Assembly: GCF_000204055.1 (NCBI RefSeq)
Contig: NW_006768816.1
Coordinates: 509,991-573,990, forward strand
Source: Melampsora larici-populina 98AG31
Lineage: Eukaryota > Basidiomycota > Pucciniomycetes > Pucciniales > Melampsoraceae
Reading direction: 5' to 3'
DNA length: 64,000 nt
A program made the position numbers and the translations under genes. Numbering within the stretch: the stretch's first letter is position 1; the number at the start of each line of letters is the position of its first letter. Positions 1 to 12,251 of the stretch are shown piece by piece. The notes beneath the pieces were generated by a model, which was not told the origin of the DNA, did not search any database, and was given only the letters and a program-made list of their open reading frames with translations.

Positions 1-1407
1 CGCGGCCTTGAATTTCCAAGATCCCCACTTTTCTTATTCATTGCAACAGAAAAATGCCTCAGTAACTGAAAAGTCATAATGTAAAGTTTAACCACGCTCA
101 CTTACTTTGTCAACGCCTCGCCCCTGGCCAAACTTGTGGCTATGCTGGAGCCCGGCTGACTGATATAATAACCTTTTTCAGGTATCTCGTATGGTTCAAT
201 CAAACAGTCATGCTCGTGACCCCATATTACCAGATCGATCTCGCGCCCAAACCCATTTTCGGGTACTGAATTCTTTGGTCCATGTGCAACTCTAATAAAA
301 TCACACCAGGTGAGGAAGACGGTCAATGGTCGAGAAACTTGGCGAGTCGACGAAGTCTCTTCTCGAAGTGAAGGTATTGCCTTGACAGTCAATCAAACTA
401 GCCCTACTCACCGGTTTTGATGAACTAGCATCAAGTTAAACCATTCGTCTCGATACTCTGCCGGGCGAGACATACGAATTCGATTGCTTCTCATTTCATA
501 ATGAAATCGTTCATCCCGAATATTACCGATCCCATACATGGCTAAACGAGTATTGCCTTTTTGTAAGAGAATTGGTTGAATGTGTAAACCTTCCTCAAGT
601 GCTTCCTCATCAGTTTGTGCATTCCCAGGTAACTCTTGTCGGCCGAAATAATTGACTAATCCTGATGCCGAGAGCACGTCAAGCGCACAGAGGGCTCCTT
701 CCTTTCGATTTCATCGCAATAATCAAACATGGTGTATTGAGAATATACATCTAACGCCGAGATGTTCCAAGAGACGGGCTTACTGGTCCGATACCTTGAG
801 GATCATCGTGATTTCCATGGATTGAAAACACTGGAAGACCAACATTGAGATTCTCGTCCTCGTAGTTGACTGCAGGAAAACTGTTTCACGGTGTTGGATG
901 ATCGCGTGAGTATGCAGAAGAAAACCGTTTAGACAAGCTGAGGTGAAGGCACTGACTTGAAACCATGAGGAATTCCAATACCTGCATCACCGACTAGTTC
1001 GATTCGAATAGGCCTCTGATTAAGACAGAACTCTCGCAGAGATGCAATTGTAGAGTATAATGATGCTCTTGAAGGTCGATTATGATGGAACAAATCACCG
1101 GCTAACAAAAGCATATCGACCTAATCATAAATGGTAGGAAGCATACTTCAACACAAGAGAGTCGGTATGGGTGTCATGAGTGAACAAATCTCATGATGAT
1201 GAAATGGTTTTCAACCAGGATACTCACGTCATGATCGATAGCCATTTGCAGTATCTCGCGGAACGTATTGATAGAGTCTTGACCTCGGATGGGGTCAGAT
1301 TCAGCATAGCCAATATGATTATCCGTGGCAACAAGGATCCTGATACCTATCAAAACCTCCAAACAGTTCTCAGAATTCGGATCAAGGACCCTTCTAGGTT
1401 TTAGCAA
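1..1407 (-). CDS. MRE11: MRE11 double-strand break repair nuclease, N-terminal part (cut by window edge)
   Basis: Nuclease subunit of the MRE11-RAD50-NBS1/XRS2 complex, which processes DNA double-strand breaks in the nucleus. Exons on the minus strand are 1407-1228, 1120-957, 880-795, 697-412, 291-106 and 32-1; all have GT-AG borders and the phases join without a break. The phosphoesterase motifs appear in order: [48 protein letters not shown] and SQPGSS. Every metal-binding Asp, His and Asn expected in these motifs is present. The C-terminal half lies beyond the left edge. The start is uncertain: Met at 1407 gives an atypical leader of about 20 residues, and a good acceptor at 1348-1347 suggests that the true first coding exon could lie further upstream, with this exon starting at 1346. 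Confidence 0.92.
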
Positions 1408-2363
1408 GGATTGATTCTAACAATGATCTAGATCCTTTGATGCGATGGTCGGGTCAGGTGCTGAGTTTCCCTCATGCGCGTTCCCGTCGCTTTGCGAGCC
1501 TTCTGAGCCTGAGCTGCCAAGTCGCCAAAGTGCGTTTCAAAGTTCTCGTCAGTCGCGTCTCGTGACCACCGTTATATCACAGCTGCGAGCTTACTACTCG
1601 TCCATGTTAGGAGATAGATGGACCAGTCGCTGGTCTACTCGATAGGGGTTCTGAAAGGAAGTTCTATCAGGTGAACGATTCAAGGATAATATGTTTTGAA
1701 GTGATCTGATTTTGATGGTGAGATGAAGAAATCTGACTTGGCACAAACTCAAGGTATCGCGTGATGCCCCGCAGTCACTGTGCTTTAGTTCCCTCTGAGT
1801 CTCGACTCTCCATCATGAGCGGGCCACGCCTTGACCTGTCTTACCAACCTTTAACTTCTCTCTCGCACATCACGATGGACTATGTACTGTTACTGCTCAT
1901 GACCCTTCTCGAACGCGGTTTCCTGGTGTCAAGCTTCCCAACAAAGCTCAAGCGATGCATAAAACTACACATACTAGCTCGAGATCAGAAGAGATCAGCT
2001 AATCGCCACTAAGGAATATCATCGTACCCCGACGATGCTTCTCGAGCAGAATCCTTTGATCCGAGGTGGCAGTGATCAGTCTCAAGGCTCATTGGGAACT
2101 AGCAAGGCTTCTATAGATTATCAGACTGGATCTGATGCATATTAGCCTCCTGGTTTCAGCTTTCGAAACATCACAACTTTAGCCATTGAGGAAAGCATGG
2201 ACGCGATGCGATGAAAATGATGAACCGATCCTCCGAACACAGCCTCATGAATCACTGAGGTCATAAGCAACGGTCTAGGAAACACAAATCATTCAGATTT
2301 CCCTGTGACTTGTCCTTCATCATTCTTGGTCATATCCATATTCTCACTTCCTCGTAGGACATC
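1408..2363. other. Intergenic stretch, no supported gene
   Basis: No convincing gene. On the minus strand about 1590-1440 there is a short open run containing NFETHFGDLAAQAQKARK that looks protein-like, but no start, splice partner or family was recognised. It may be a missed exon upstream of MRE11 or a gene relic. Confidence 0.4.
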
Positions 2364-3023
2364 ATGAGGCAACCTACCACTACTTTCATTTACATTTTAC
2401 TTTTATCAATCTTTCAACTCTCTCCTTTCAAAGCTAGTGCTTCTTCACGCCTTCGAATCCGACGAAGTCTGATCAAAAACTTGAATGAAGTTGCAGAACT
2501 GCAACGATCTGATCGTCCTAATGATGCAGCAGTAGTACACCAAATAGTCGAAGGGCACTTTGATGCTCCTGGTACATCACCCGGTACCAAGGATCCCCAA
2601 GAAATCCACCCAGCAGACTCCATCGAGAATGCAATGAAAGAAGAAAGCCTTGGGAAAGGTGTCGGAGCCGAATTTGCTGAAGTGAAGAAGAACGGGTTTA
2701 AGAATGACCTATTTCCAGGACCACACCCTCAATCAAATGGACAAAGTTTGATCCACCTATATTTCAATATCATGAACAACCTTCCACTGAAACAAAATGC
2801 CGGAATGAAGGCAATGTGGACATTATTGAACCTCGCTCATATCGAACCAACGAGTGAAGCAAGCAAATACGGCAAGGATCTCGCTACCAAATTAGTAGAA
2901 TTCCTCAAAGAGTATAGATCGACTGCTTCAAATGCAGGAAAGAAACTTGAATCGTCATATCCAGCTTTGATGAACTTCTTTGAAAACTTCTACAGAGCTG
3001 AACTATCTACACTTCCAGAGTAG
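2364..3023 (+). CDS. Predicted secreted protein of unknown function, first part (before assembly gap)
   Basis: Not recognised. The 219-residue reading frame begins with a typical signal peptide: a hydrophobic core (FIYILLLSIFQL) ends near Ala-Ser-Ala at about residues 25-27, followed by a dibasic-rich stretch (RLRIRRS). The mature part is charged and helix-prone and lacks cysteine. The frame ends at a TAG 27 bases before the run of Ns. The sequence after the gap is similar in style and also contains a KLV-plus-helix segment (KLVEFLKEY here, KLVDLADKK there). The two parts may therefore be one gene with an intron in the gap, or two tandem paralogs. Secretion is inferred from the leader only. 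Confidence 0.65.
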   Translation: MRQPTTTFIYILLLSIFQLSPFKASASSRLRIRRSLIKNLNEVAELQRSDRPNDAAVVHQIVEGHFDAPGTSPGTKDPQEIHPADSIENAMKEESLGKGVGAEFAEVKKNGFKNDLFPGPHPQSNGQSLIHLYFNIMNNLPLKQNAGMKAMWTLLNLAHIEPTSEASKYGKDLATKLVEFLKEYRSTASNAGKKLESSYPALMNFFENFYRAELSTLPE

Positions 3024-3050
3024 AAGTTCAGCTGTTTGCCAGCTCACCTT

Positions 3051-3150
3051 NNNNNNNNNNNNNNNNNNNNNNNNNNNNNNNNNNNNNNNNNNNNNNNNNN
3101 NNNNNNNNNNNNNNNNNNNNNNNNNNNNNNNNNNNNNNNNNNNNNNNNNN
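3051..3150. other. Assembly gap of 100 Ns
   Basis: A run of exactly 100 N bases, the usual placeholder for a scaffold gap of unknown true size. It falls inside the secreted-protein locus, so the gene model across it cannot be completed. Confidence 0.99.
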
Positions 3151-4006
3151 CTGGAGCAGATCGAGATTTACTTCAGAGGTATACAAAGGAAATGATCAAA
3201 GCGGGAGACTTCAAAAACATCAGAGCCCGATTCCCTGAACTGATCAACCCAAGTGAATTGCCGTCATCAAGTCGACAACTATTTCAAGGAGTCGATGGAT
3301 CGGGTATCGGAAGAAATGAAGAATTGATAGATCTCTCAGAAGAATTGAAAGAATTTAAACAAAACAATCCAGAGATCGTTCATAGAGAGGCTTGGATTTT
3401 TTCTGACGCTGTACTTGCTTCTCCAAGATGCGATGATCCCATGATTTGTGTTCAGTACTGGTTACCTTTTGTGAAGGATATGAAAACTGAAAAGGGGGTT
3501 GAAGCGCTCGGGGCTCCTTTGGCTGAAGAGCTATTCAACAAACTTGTAGATTTGGCCGATAAGAAGACAAATGGTAGATTAATCAACACCTCACCAGACG
3601 CAGCTTCCATTTTTCTACGAAAGACCTTTGGTACCTACTTTGATGAGAATTCGATTCTTGAAGAAAAGCGTATCAGTTTACTTCAAGCCATACACAAGAA
3701 TTTAAATACCTTAAACAAACCTGATGTCACCCTGGGCCTCAAGTATTACGACAAAAATCCTTTTGATCACTTTCCGGGTCTCAAAAATGTAGATGATTTT
3801 AAAGAAGCTCGTAAGTTGTGTTTTATGAATGAGGCCCTTGGCTTATCTGCTGAAATTGATGTTTACTTGTTTGAAACTCTCAAGGTTCTGGTCTGATTCC
3901 AGGAAATTCTGCGGACAAGGAGATTGTGGAGAAAGCTAAACTCTTGGATTGCCTTGAATTTGCTAGAGTTGGTACATCCTGGATTTGTAAAAGGTTCAAA
4001 AATTAA
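3151..4006 (+). CDS. Predicted secreted-protein locus, second part (after assembly gap)
   Basis: Continuation, or a tandem paralog, of the frame before the gap; its 5-prime end is hidden by the Ns. It is open from the gap to 3810. A GT-AG intron at 3811-3902 (donor GTAAGT) restores frame to a last exon 3903-4006 that ends in TAA. Reading on without the intron ends at 3896 and loses the conserved-looking tail. The product is acidic and helix-rich with a few cysteines (RCDDPMICVQYW, LLDCLEF, WICKRF). No family was recognised. Confidence 0.6.
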
Positions 4007-4269
4007 CTTGGTTGATCCGAATTGATTGCCGAAAGAAGTATAATGAGAAATCAGGATCAAAGAATTCAAGGAGAAAATCCTCAGTGTTGCCGTTTTTTAA
4101 TGGGTTCAAAGTGTTACATACATCCCCGGTCAGGAAACGGTTCAGGCTGGGTAGAGAATGTAAGGAAGTGTATTTACACCAAAATACTCTAGATCATATG
4201 AGTGAACTGTAAGCCATGCGCCTCGGGCTTTGATACGTTTGTCAACAAGGTTTCTTTCAATTTCACATG

Positions 4270-4397
4270 CACTTAAGCAATTTCTGGTGAGAAATCACAT
4301 TCTGCAAAATTTAAAGTGTTTATTTGGTGGTATATGTTTCATTTTTGCATTAAAAAAAATTACAGAATGTGATGTCTGGTCAGCAATTCCTTAAGTG
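4270..4397. mobile_element. MITE-like foldback element
   Basis: About 128 bp bounded by imperfect terminal inverted repeats of about 35 bp. The left end begins CACTTAAG and the right end finishes CTTAAGTG; the inner parts (ATCACATTCTG and CAGAATGTGAT) are also exact complements. There is no coding capacity. The size and structure fit a miniature inverted-repeat transposon. A target duplication was not clear. Confidence 0.6.
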
Positions 4398-5541
4398 AAC
4401 GTGCCCTAAATCTCTTTCACCACCTTCATGATCTGATAGCCATCTAAAGACCTATAGAAACAGTCTTCAAGGCATTGGAAACCCAACAAGTTCAACTTGA
4501 TTTTGTTTTCATGAAACTTATACCACAATTTAGCCAACAAAGTCCCCTTACTTGAATTTCCACTGATTCAATTAAATTCAGGGTGAAATCAAACTTACAA
4601 GAATGAATATACATTCTCACCTTTTACTTACTGTTCTGAGACTGTATAGAGAGAGGTACCATACAGTCAATTTCCAAAAACCTTGACCAACTTTGCCCAC
4701 AAAACTCCAAGAAAATTGGCAAGGAATTTCTAACAAGCTTTTCTAAGTTAACTTGACTACATCTTGTTTGTTTTGTGATCAAGATTTACAATTGGATTCT
4801 TTTGAAGAATTCAATATCTAAGAGCTGATGATCTGATCCTCAAAACATAGTTATCCTCATACTTTCCAAAGACCTTACATAAGTTCAAAAAAGATATCTT
4901 CCTTTTCAATGATCTCATAAAATATACTTCAGTGTAAAATAGTAATCCCATGAACACCAAAACACTATGTAAAAGGCAAATGCAGAATTAAATTTATGAA
5001 AATCCATAATGAATTTTTACAAGAATTGAGAGAGGATTGAAATTTTTCAAAATCATCAAGAATAAGTTTGGATTTCATTTACTACAACTTATCATGGTTT
5101 GACTTATCTAACACAACAATGTCAGTTGATCAGGTCCTCATCTCAAACCCAACTTTTTACAATCCAAACCTGGAATCTGAATGATTCATTCATAGATTAA
5201 ATTAGTTAAATTTGATACGAAAGGCAAGCTAGTTCTTCTCTATTACAATACATACTAACTAAGCTTTATTATTCATCTACATACCTCACCTACTTCATGA
5301 GTCCTCCATCTGCATTCAATAAATTCCATTTCCTCAATCCATCCAATCCAAAAACTTAATCACTCAACCCAATCCTACAACCCAACTAACTCAACCCAAC
5401 CCAATCCTACCAATAAATAAATAAATCAAACCAATCCAATCACTTTTTAAGATCAAAACCTTTTCTTTGGTTCATTTTTTGTACTTTTCTTTTTAAAACT
5501 TTTTCATAAATCTTGACTTATCACTTCTTTACTTTAATTTA
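4398..5541. other. AT-rich intergenic region
   Basis: Between the secreted-protein locus and the 3-prime end of the mannosyltransferase. No gene, RNA or strong repeat seen, apart from low-complexity CCAA/ATCC-rich runs around 5330-5450. Confidence 0.5.
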
Positions 5542-8500
5542 TCAACCATCAAATACATTTTGAATCGGTTCAGGAGGGATCACACCAATCCCACTAGAAG
5601 CCGGTTTATAAGCATCTAATAAACCTTCTTTACCTTCATTTAACCAATCCTTTCGATCAACTCTTTGACCATACTCTTCCCTCTATAATAACCCCCCCAA
5701 AAAAGCCAAAAAAGATTCATTAGAATTTTACATTATGAAAAAACTTTGAAAAAAAGGGGGGGAAAAGATTTAAAAAGCACTCACCGAATCCAAAAACTCA
5801 TGACAACTAAAATCCCAACTTCGAATCCATCTAGACGCTTCACACTCATTTCTAGTCCATTTACCAGCATACGTGATCGGATAAAACCTCCACCAATTCC
5901 AAACCACCAAACAAACCAACACACCCAACACTTTCCATCGATCGATTAACTTTAATTTACATGTTAAGATTTCAAAACTCATCGAACTTAATAAGATTGT
6001 ATAATATAATGATGGAAAGTAATGGTGTAGGAATAATTGTCGGTTCATTAAGTAGAATGGTAAGTAATGGGTTGCCCAACCGATCGTTAGATAACTTCCG
6101 ATCCCATCATATTTAGATAGTTTGGCTAGTTTCCAATCAATCCACCAACCAAATCAAATCAAACCAACAAGAAAATTTTCAGTTCTCTTTTCTTCAACTC
6201 ATGCCACAGTAAACTTTGTTTTGATAATCGAAAAATCAATCATCACTTTGAATTGAGACACACTTACCATCATTCAAATCATTTCGATACCCTCTTTTCC
6301 TCCTCAAGACCAGCCCTAATTTCATCCCTCCAAATCCAATCAAACAACCCGTACTAATCCACCAAACAAAAGGATTCCCAAGTAAATAAACTTGTAAATG
6401 ATCTTTTGCCCAACTAATTTCAATCACGAAACCAAAAAAAAATAACGAAAAAAAATCAAGAAATCAAACACCCATTTTTTTACTTTTGGATCATGTTATA
6501 AAAAAACCAATCCACTCCAAAAAAAAGACTTACAAATTGATCCCTCTTTTTAGGAATGGCCAATCATTCGGTCTTGAATCGTATGCATGATGATCTACTA
6601 AAGCTTGATTAGTTTGCCACATCACTTTTTGTAATTCCATAAACCTTTCCAAAAACTTGGGTTTTCTATAATTCACTTTTTCCGATTTAGAATCTTTTCT
6701 CACTTTAAAAAAAAAACATCACTGAAGTCAACTTTTTCAAATCAAAATTTTCCAAATCAAAACTTTCCAAAAAAAAAAAAACTCAATTTCATAAACTTAC
6801 ATCTTTCATGTTCATTAGTTTCAATATACCAAAGTGAATTAGCCAAAGTTGGATTCTTATTACAACTCACTTCTTGTTGATCAAACGCCCAAAAAGGTAA
6901 CTTCACTCGATGTGAAAACAAATAACAATTCTGAAGTGGATGTCTTAATCGAAACTTGGTTCTTAAGGCTTTTAACCTTTTGCCTGATGATTTGTCTACT
7001 TTCAAATCTGATTGTTTACTAACTATTTCTACTATCCATTCATCATTTGCATCACCTGGTTTTTCATCAACACAAACAGATCCGAATTTCGGTTTAGTTT
7101 ATAATTCATTTGGGGGTACTTTTGGATCAAAGAAATACTCTTACCTGGAAATCCTGGAAACCCATAACATGAAACTTCGTTTTGATAATCCACATCAGTC
7201 ACCGGAGCTCTAACATCATGAGTATGTAATTTCTTATTCGTAAGCGTATGTTGAAGTCTAATGATCGAAGTATGATTCACAAAGACCGACTGATGATTAT
7301 AAAACGATAGATCTCTCGACTGCTGGGGATCTCCAATCAACGATTCATCCGAAAGTCTACCCAAGATGGTCCAAAGATTATTGGAATCTGAATGAGGATA
7401 GAGTGTGATCTGTTGTTGTTTAGAACCAGTAGGATAATACTGTGAATGAGAATGTAAATAACCTCCTTGAGTGTTGGTATGACGAATGGTCACATTCGAT
7501 CCGATCATCACATCTGCATACGTATCACTCATTCGATGACCTCTAAGAGTATGTTGAAACTCTGAACTCATAAACGGATCTCCATCACCTGATCCAGATA
7601 AGATCCAAAGATGAACTTGAAAGATAAACAAATAAAATCCAATCGGAACGATCACCAAAGCCATCACTCTAGCCATAAAATATCTTGCAAGTAATGGGAT
7701 CGGCACCCTTAGATCTCCCATCAAATTCCAAAGCTGTTGAATCGTAACTAATCCAATCGTAGCGATCGTAAAGAATCCAACCCATTTCGTCGAAGCTACG
7801 GCTCCTAAACTCAAACCGGTTAACAATAACCAAATCCACCATCGTTTGGTGAACCCTCCTCTCTTGGAATCTTCGTAACAAAAACCCGTATGAAAGAAGA
7901 TTGTCAAAGTCGTAAAGAACAGTAAGGGTGAATCAAGTAAGATGAAGCGAGATTGAACTATCAATCCGTTTTCGAAAATGATCATTAAGGATCCTAAGAG
8001 ACATGACATCGGTTTGAGCGTTAACATCCTCATGGTTAAATAAGAGATCGGCACAATCAAGGCTCCTAGACTAGCTGGTAAAAGTCTCATTTGAACATAT
8101 GGTACATTTCCTGTTAAATAATCACTGATCATAAATTTGTTGGAGTTAATTAGAAGATGTGATTTGGTTTGAAAACTATCGGAAATGGAATTCATACCTT
8201 CCTATATCTCTAAAATTAAAATTCCCCTTGTACCCATTAATCCAAGCAACAAGAGTGATCAAAAGTTTTCCAAGTGGTGGATGTACATCCATAAAGAATC
8301 TCGACTTGATATACTTTGAAGCGAATCCACCGAAATGAACTTCATCAAACCTAAAATCAAAAATATAAAAAAAAATGAATTCATTGATGAGAAAGTATGG
8401 AAACAGATGAGGTTTACAATCAATCGATCGATCGAAAAAAAAAAAGACTTACACTACACTAGAAGGTCTCCAAATTGCCCAAGTTCTAATCAAGAAAGCC

Positions 8501-8940
8501 AAGATGGTAAGACAAATAAGAATCTTAGATTCATGTTTTGAATCGAGTTGATGTAAACCACCACCGAATGAATTCCAAAAGGAATGATGATTTGATAAAG
8601 TTGAATTTGTTTTTTGAGATTGATGATTGACTAACCAACCTTTAGTATAGTTTGTAGAAGAAGTAGGATCTGATTTAAAGTAAGATGGTGATATTATATT
8701 TTGATCTTGGTTTGATGAGTTTGACCAAGGTGTTGGATAAATGTAAGGTGAATCTAATCTTGTTGAAGTTGAAGTTGAAGTAGTACTGGATGTTTTGTGT
8801 TGATTGGTTTGATAATTTGAAGTTGAATTGATTTCTAATAGTTTTTTGTGATTATGATGAATTCTAGATCGTAATGGTGGTAATGAAGGTGATCCTGAAT
8901 TGAATTCTTGTTGTTGTTCTGGCTTGATTTCATTTTTCAT
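5542..8940 (-). CDS. PMT1: Dolichyl-phosphate-mannose:protein O-mannosyltransferase (PMT1 type)
   Basis: ER membrane enzyme that moves mannose from dolichyl-phosphate-mannose to Ser/Thr of secretory proteins. Eight exons: 8940-8453, 8350-8198, 8124-7145, 7055-6801, 6702-6534, 6413-6268, 6125-5785 and 5682-5542. All are GT-AG and sum to 2673 nt, giving 890 residues. After a long Ser/Thr/Asn-rich cytosolic N terminus (about 130 residues) come the first membrane helix, the acidic catalytic loop (DEVHFGGFASKY), a GT39 multi-helix domain and a MIR region with LHSHSQYYPTGSKQQQ and PVTDVDYQNEVSCYG. The C-terminal membrane block follows (GSYLTIGWATHYLPFYLM). The YPTGSKQQQITLYPH form of the MIR motif points to the PMT1 subfamily rather than PMT2 or PMT4, from memory of those families. 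The introns cut conserved motifs cleanly, which supports the model. Confidence 0.93.
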
Positions 8941-10279
8941 GGTTTTGGTTTTTGGTTTTTGATTTGGTTGAGTTTGAATTGGATTGGGATTGGGTTTATT
9001 AGAAAAACTTTCAACTTTCTAATTTCCAGCACCACTTCACTCTGAATCTGACTCTGATTCTGAGTGAAGGGATGAATCCAACTAAACATTCTACAAAGGG
9101 ATTCATCTCATCTAACTGACTCTCAACTCTTTAGAATCATAGAACGTCACCATAAAAAAACCTTCCAAATAAGTCAACTAATCAAAAATCACCAAAAACT
9201 TCATCAGATCCTGCCCTCAAAAGCCACCCATCATCTGTATGATAGTGATCTGATTCAGAAAAGAGTAGCCAAATTCTTGAGCTTCATCTCAGATTACATA
9301 CCATTACAGTATGTACTCAAAATCAAAACTTCCCCAATAGATTTTGTCTTCTTTGAACCTTTCATAAACCATAAACTAATCCAGCTACTACATAACCCAT
9401 AATACAACCTCACTCCTCTTGATTTTCACCCTTTAGTCTTCGCTCGCAATGTACTTCCCACTTCACTTCCATCGATCGACCAATCTCAAATACTCTTCAG
9501 TTCATCAATTTCTAATTCTTTACATCACTCTTTTGTATCACAATATTATATTTAATGTTCTCTTACCAAAACCAAATATGATTCTTTCAAATTCAACTAC
9601 AAGAAACCTTATTGAAATCTTCTTGACCTTTTCATGTAATTAGGTACTCCTTCCTCATTCTCTCTTTCCATTCACATTCTTCAATCAAGATTACTTTCTA
9701 TAACCCAAACCGAAACCTGACTTCTTAAATAAATCTTAATTAAATCTCAAGTATAAAACTTATATATACAAAAACTAAAATCAAACAAGTTCAATCTCTT
9801 GAAGTTTTTTAAAATAAAAGAAAATCCATAAGAAATCGTAATACAAATCAATGAATCTTGTGTTCCCGTTCAGTATCTGTTTGAGTTTGGAATTTATAAT
9901 GAAGTGATACATATGATAAATAAAACCTCCTGAGTTTCAAACTGTTTGTTAAATGATATCAAACAAAAACCAATTTTTTTCTTTGATGACTATGGTGTTG
10001 AAGACATTGAGCTGTGAAGGAATTTCATCAAGACAGGTCGTTAAACAAGTCAATAAATCAATCTTAGGGTCCCCCTGACCATCGGGCCATCCGACTGAGT
10101 CTGTACACTTTGCCATGTTTTTTCCGGATTACGTAACGGATAAAATGTCTTGAAGAGATCTGGTTTGAGAGTATGAATACAAGAGATCTTAATGGGTGGG
10201 ACCCTCTGAGTCTGAGTCTGATTACGCATTGCAGTTGGTTAACTCATCAACTCAATCTCGATCCATAAGACTTCAAAGA
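8941..10279. other. Intergenic region
   Basis: Upstream of the mannosyltransferase start and downstream DNA towards the next gene. AT-rich, with short CT/GA-rich runs around 9040-9065. No coding signal was supported; a 64-residue frame at 9449-9643 has no protein-like features. Confidence 0.5.
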
Positions 10280-10475
10280 CAATATCTTTCCATGTACGGG
10301 GATGTTTCTTGATGAACATAAATTTTTCTATGAAGTAGTTCATCATAAAATGATAAATGTTTGAAAGAAGGGGTTTTTCTCCTCAGCAAATAAATTTCAA
10401 TATCTTTCCATGTGTAATGAACATAGATATTTTTTTGAAGCAGTGCATCATAAAATGATCAATGTTTGAGAGAAA
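10280..10475. repeat. Imperfect tandem duplication upstream of a secreted-protein gene
   Basis: Two diverged direct copies begin CAATATCTTTCCATGT at 10280 and at 10398 (period about 118 bp). Both continue into GAACATA, a run of T, GAAG, and CATCATAAAATGAT followed by AATGTTTGA. The array ends about 130 bp before the start codon of the gene at 10610, so it may include promoter sequence. Confidence 0.65.
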
Positions 10476-10520
10476 TGTTTTTCAAAAAAAGGTTTCAAGA
10501 GAATTTGTGGCTGTAGGCTA

Positions 10521-10535
10521 CCCTATAAAAAATTA
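10521..10535 (+). promoter_or_regulatory. Probable TATA box of the secreted-protein gene at 10610
   Basis: CCCTATAAAAAATT lies about 85 bp upstream of the ATG and is followed by a CT-rich leader with CAAAATC-type starts. The spacing fits a core promoter. Inference from position and motif only. Confidence 0.45.
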
Positions 10536-10609
10536 TTTCTCTTCCAAATCACTCAACATCATTCAAAACCCAAAGATATTCTTCTCCTTCGAGTTCTTTG
10601 GTCCTCGTC

Positions 10610-11421
10610 ATGATGAAAAGCTTCTTCAGTAGTATAATTATCCTTTCAATCGTATTTTCATCTGTAATGTCACTTGAAATGGAAGATCGTGAGTCTTCAC
10701 TAAGAGTCAGACAGACATTTTAGTGATCAAAGAATCTCATCTTAAAAATATACTGAAACCTATAGCCAGACTCGATTATGCTTGTGCTAAATTCAACAAA
10801 GGAGTCTTTAGCCCAGGAATCAGTACTTTTAATCAAGACCGCGAACAAGCAGAGTCATTGGTCTCCACCAACGCCGTGGTCGAAATAATAAAAGACTTGA
10901 AAGACTATGACACTGTTTCACGCCCTGGTGAGTTTGCATTTTGTATTACAAACCTAAATGGTTTGGTGGAAGGTGTATTGTATGGTGAAAGCTGATGAAC
11001 TTTAATCATTCACTCAAAAGAGAGACTCACCGTTTCATTCCAAGGTGAGTTTGTATCCCGTATCACAAACAAAAACTACTTGGTGGAAGTTGTATGGTAA
11101 AAACTGATGATCTTTAATCCCATATTGGAATTATCGGTCTGATCGAATAGATTTTTTCCACAACCATGCAGGTAAATATAGAGACACCAACAGTAGGATA
11201 CGTAAGTTTTCATTAGACACTCGAAATAACTATATATAAAAGTCATCCAAGCATAATTCATTCAACTGAGATTTCTTTTAACAGTTAACAAGGTACAAGA
11301 CGGGAATGATGTGAAGGTAATTTATTCCATGAAATGTCCACCTTTACGACGTGAAAAGTCTGTTGTGTTTCGAGACACACCAGATGGGAATATAGAGGTA
11401 GTTAAAGTCACATTAATTTGA
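10610..11421 (+). CDS. Small predicted secreted protein (139 aa), candidate effector-like
   Basis: Not recognised as a known family. Three exons, 10610-10688, 10724-10927 and 11285-11421, sum to 420 nt with consistent phases. Exon 1 is nearly all signal peptide (KSFFSSIIILSIVFSSVMS), with cleavage likely near residue 22. The mature protein is about 117 residues and has only two cysteines (DYACAKF and MKCPPL). The first intron is only 35 nt (GTGAGT...TTTTAG), unusually short, with a branch-like CACTAAG. The second intron (10928-11284) contains a diverged duplicate of its own donor region, see findings. If the 35-nt intron is not spliced, the frame stops after 37 residues and the locus would be a pseudogene. 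The small secreted form with multiple exons fits rust effector candidates, but function is unknown. Confidence 0.6.
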
Positions 11422-12251
11422 CTGATCAACTTCCAAGAAATGTGAATTCGAAAACATTATAAAAGTGTCAATGAAGATATTTAGTACTATGTAAAGTCAA
11501 GTCTGCTCCAGCACTTCTTAAGATGTCTTGTAAAAACAAATGATCAGTTGATCTTAACAAATATTTCATGAAGATTTTCTTAACCTCTCATTAACCGCAA
11601 TCTGAAATATGCATTACCTTCTTCATACTTGCAATATCTATAAGTCATTGTTGATTGTGGCACAGAAATGACACAATATTGGCAAGGATCAATTCATTTG
11701 GTATATCGAAATGAGACATCATAGTCTTCACCCAATCTACACAAATTGTGCTGGTTTGACAGCAAAGGGTAATGAGATGATACAGATCTCAGGAGATTCA
11801 ATGACTTTGAAAAGTTGAGATGATTTTGTTTGCCCTAATACCATACTTGAGTACTACTTAAACCTGGTCCAGCTTCTCCTTCCCAAACCCAAAAGTTCAA
11901 CTATTCCCCAATCTTTTTAAACAAATTTTGATTATCATTCATCATCTTAAATTATATAAAGAAAAAACATGCTCACATCTTAAATTTTCATTACTTTTTT
12001 TCTCTTGCCAATGAAGCACAAAAACTATAAAAAAGTTCACTAATGATGAAAAAAAACACTATCTTATAATATCTTTTTGAAAACCCTTCACATTCATTCA
12101 TTCATTCATTCGATCCAACCAATTCACAATCAACATCATCACATAGAGTCTTACAAGAACCCCACAAAAAAATGGCTTCACAAAACTAAAACAAATCACA
12201 TCTTTCTTGCACAAAAAAAAGTTTCATTTCTTCTTCTTTTTTTTCTAGATT
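11422..12251. other. Intergenic region
   Basis: Between two convergent genes. AT-rich, with a CATT/CATC-rich run near 12090-12145. Nothing coding or structured was supported. Confidence 0.5.
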
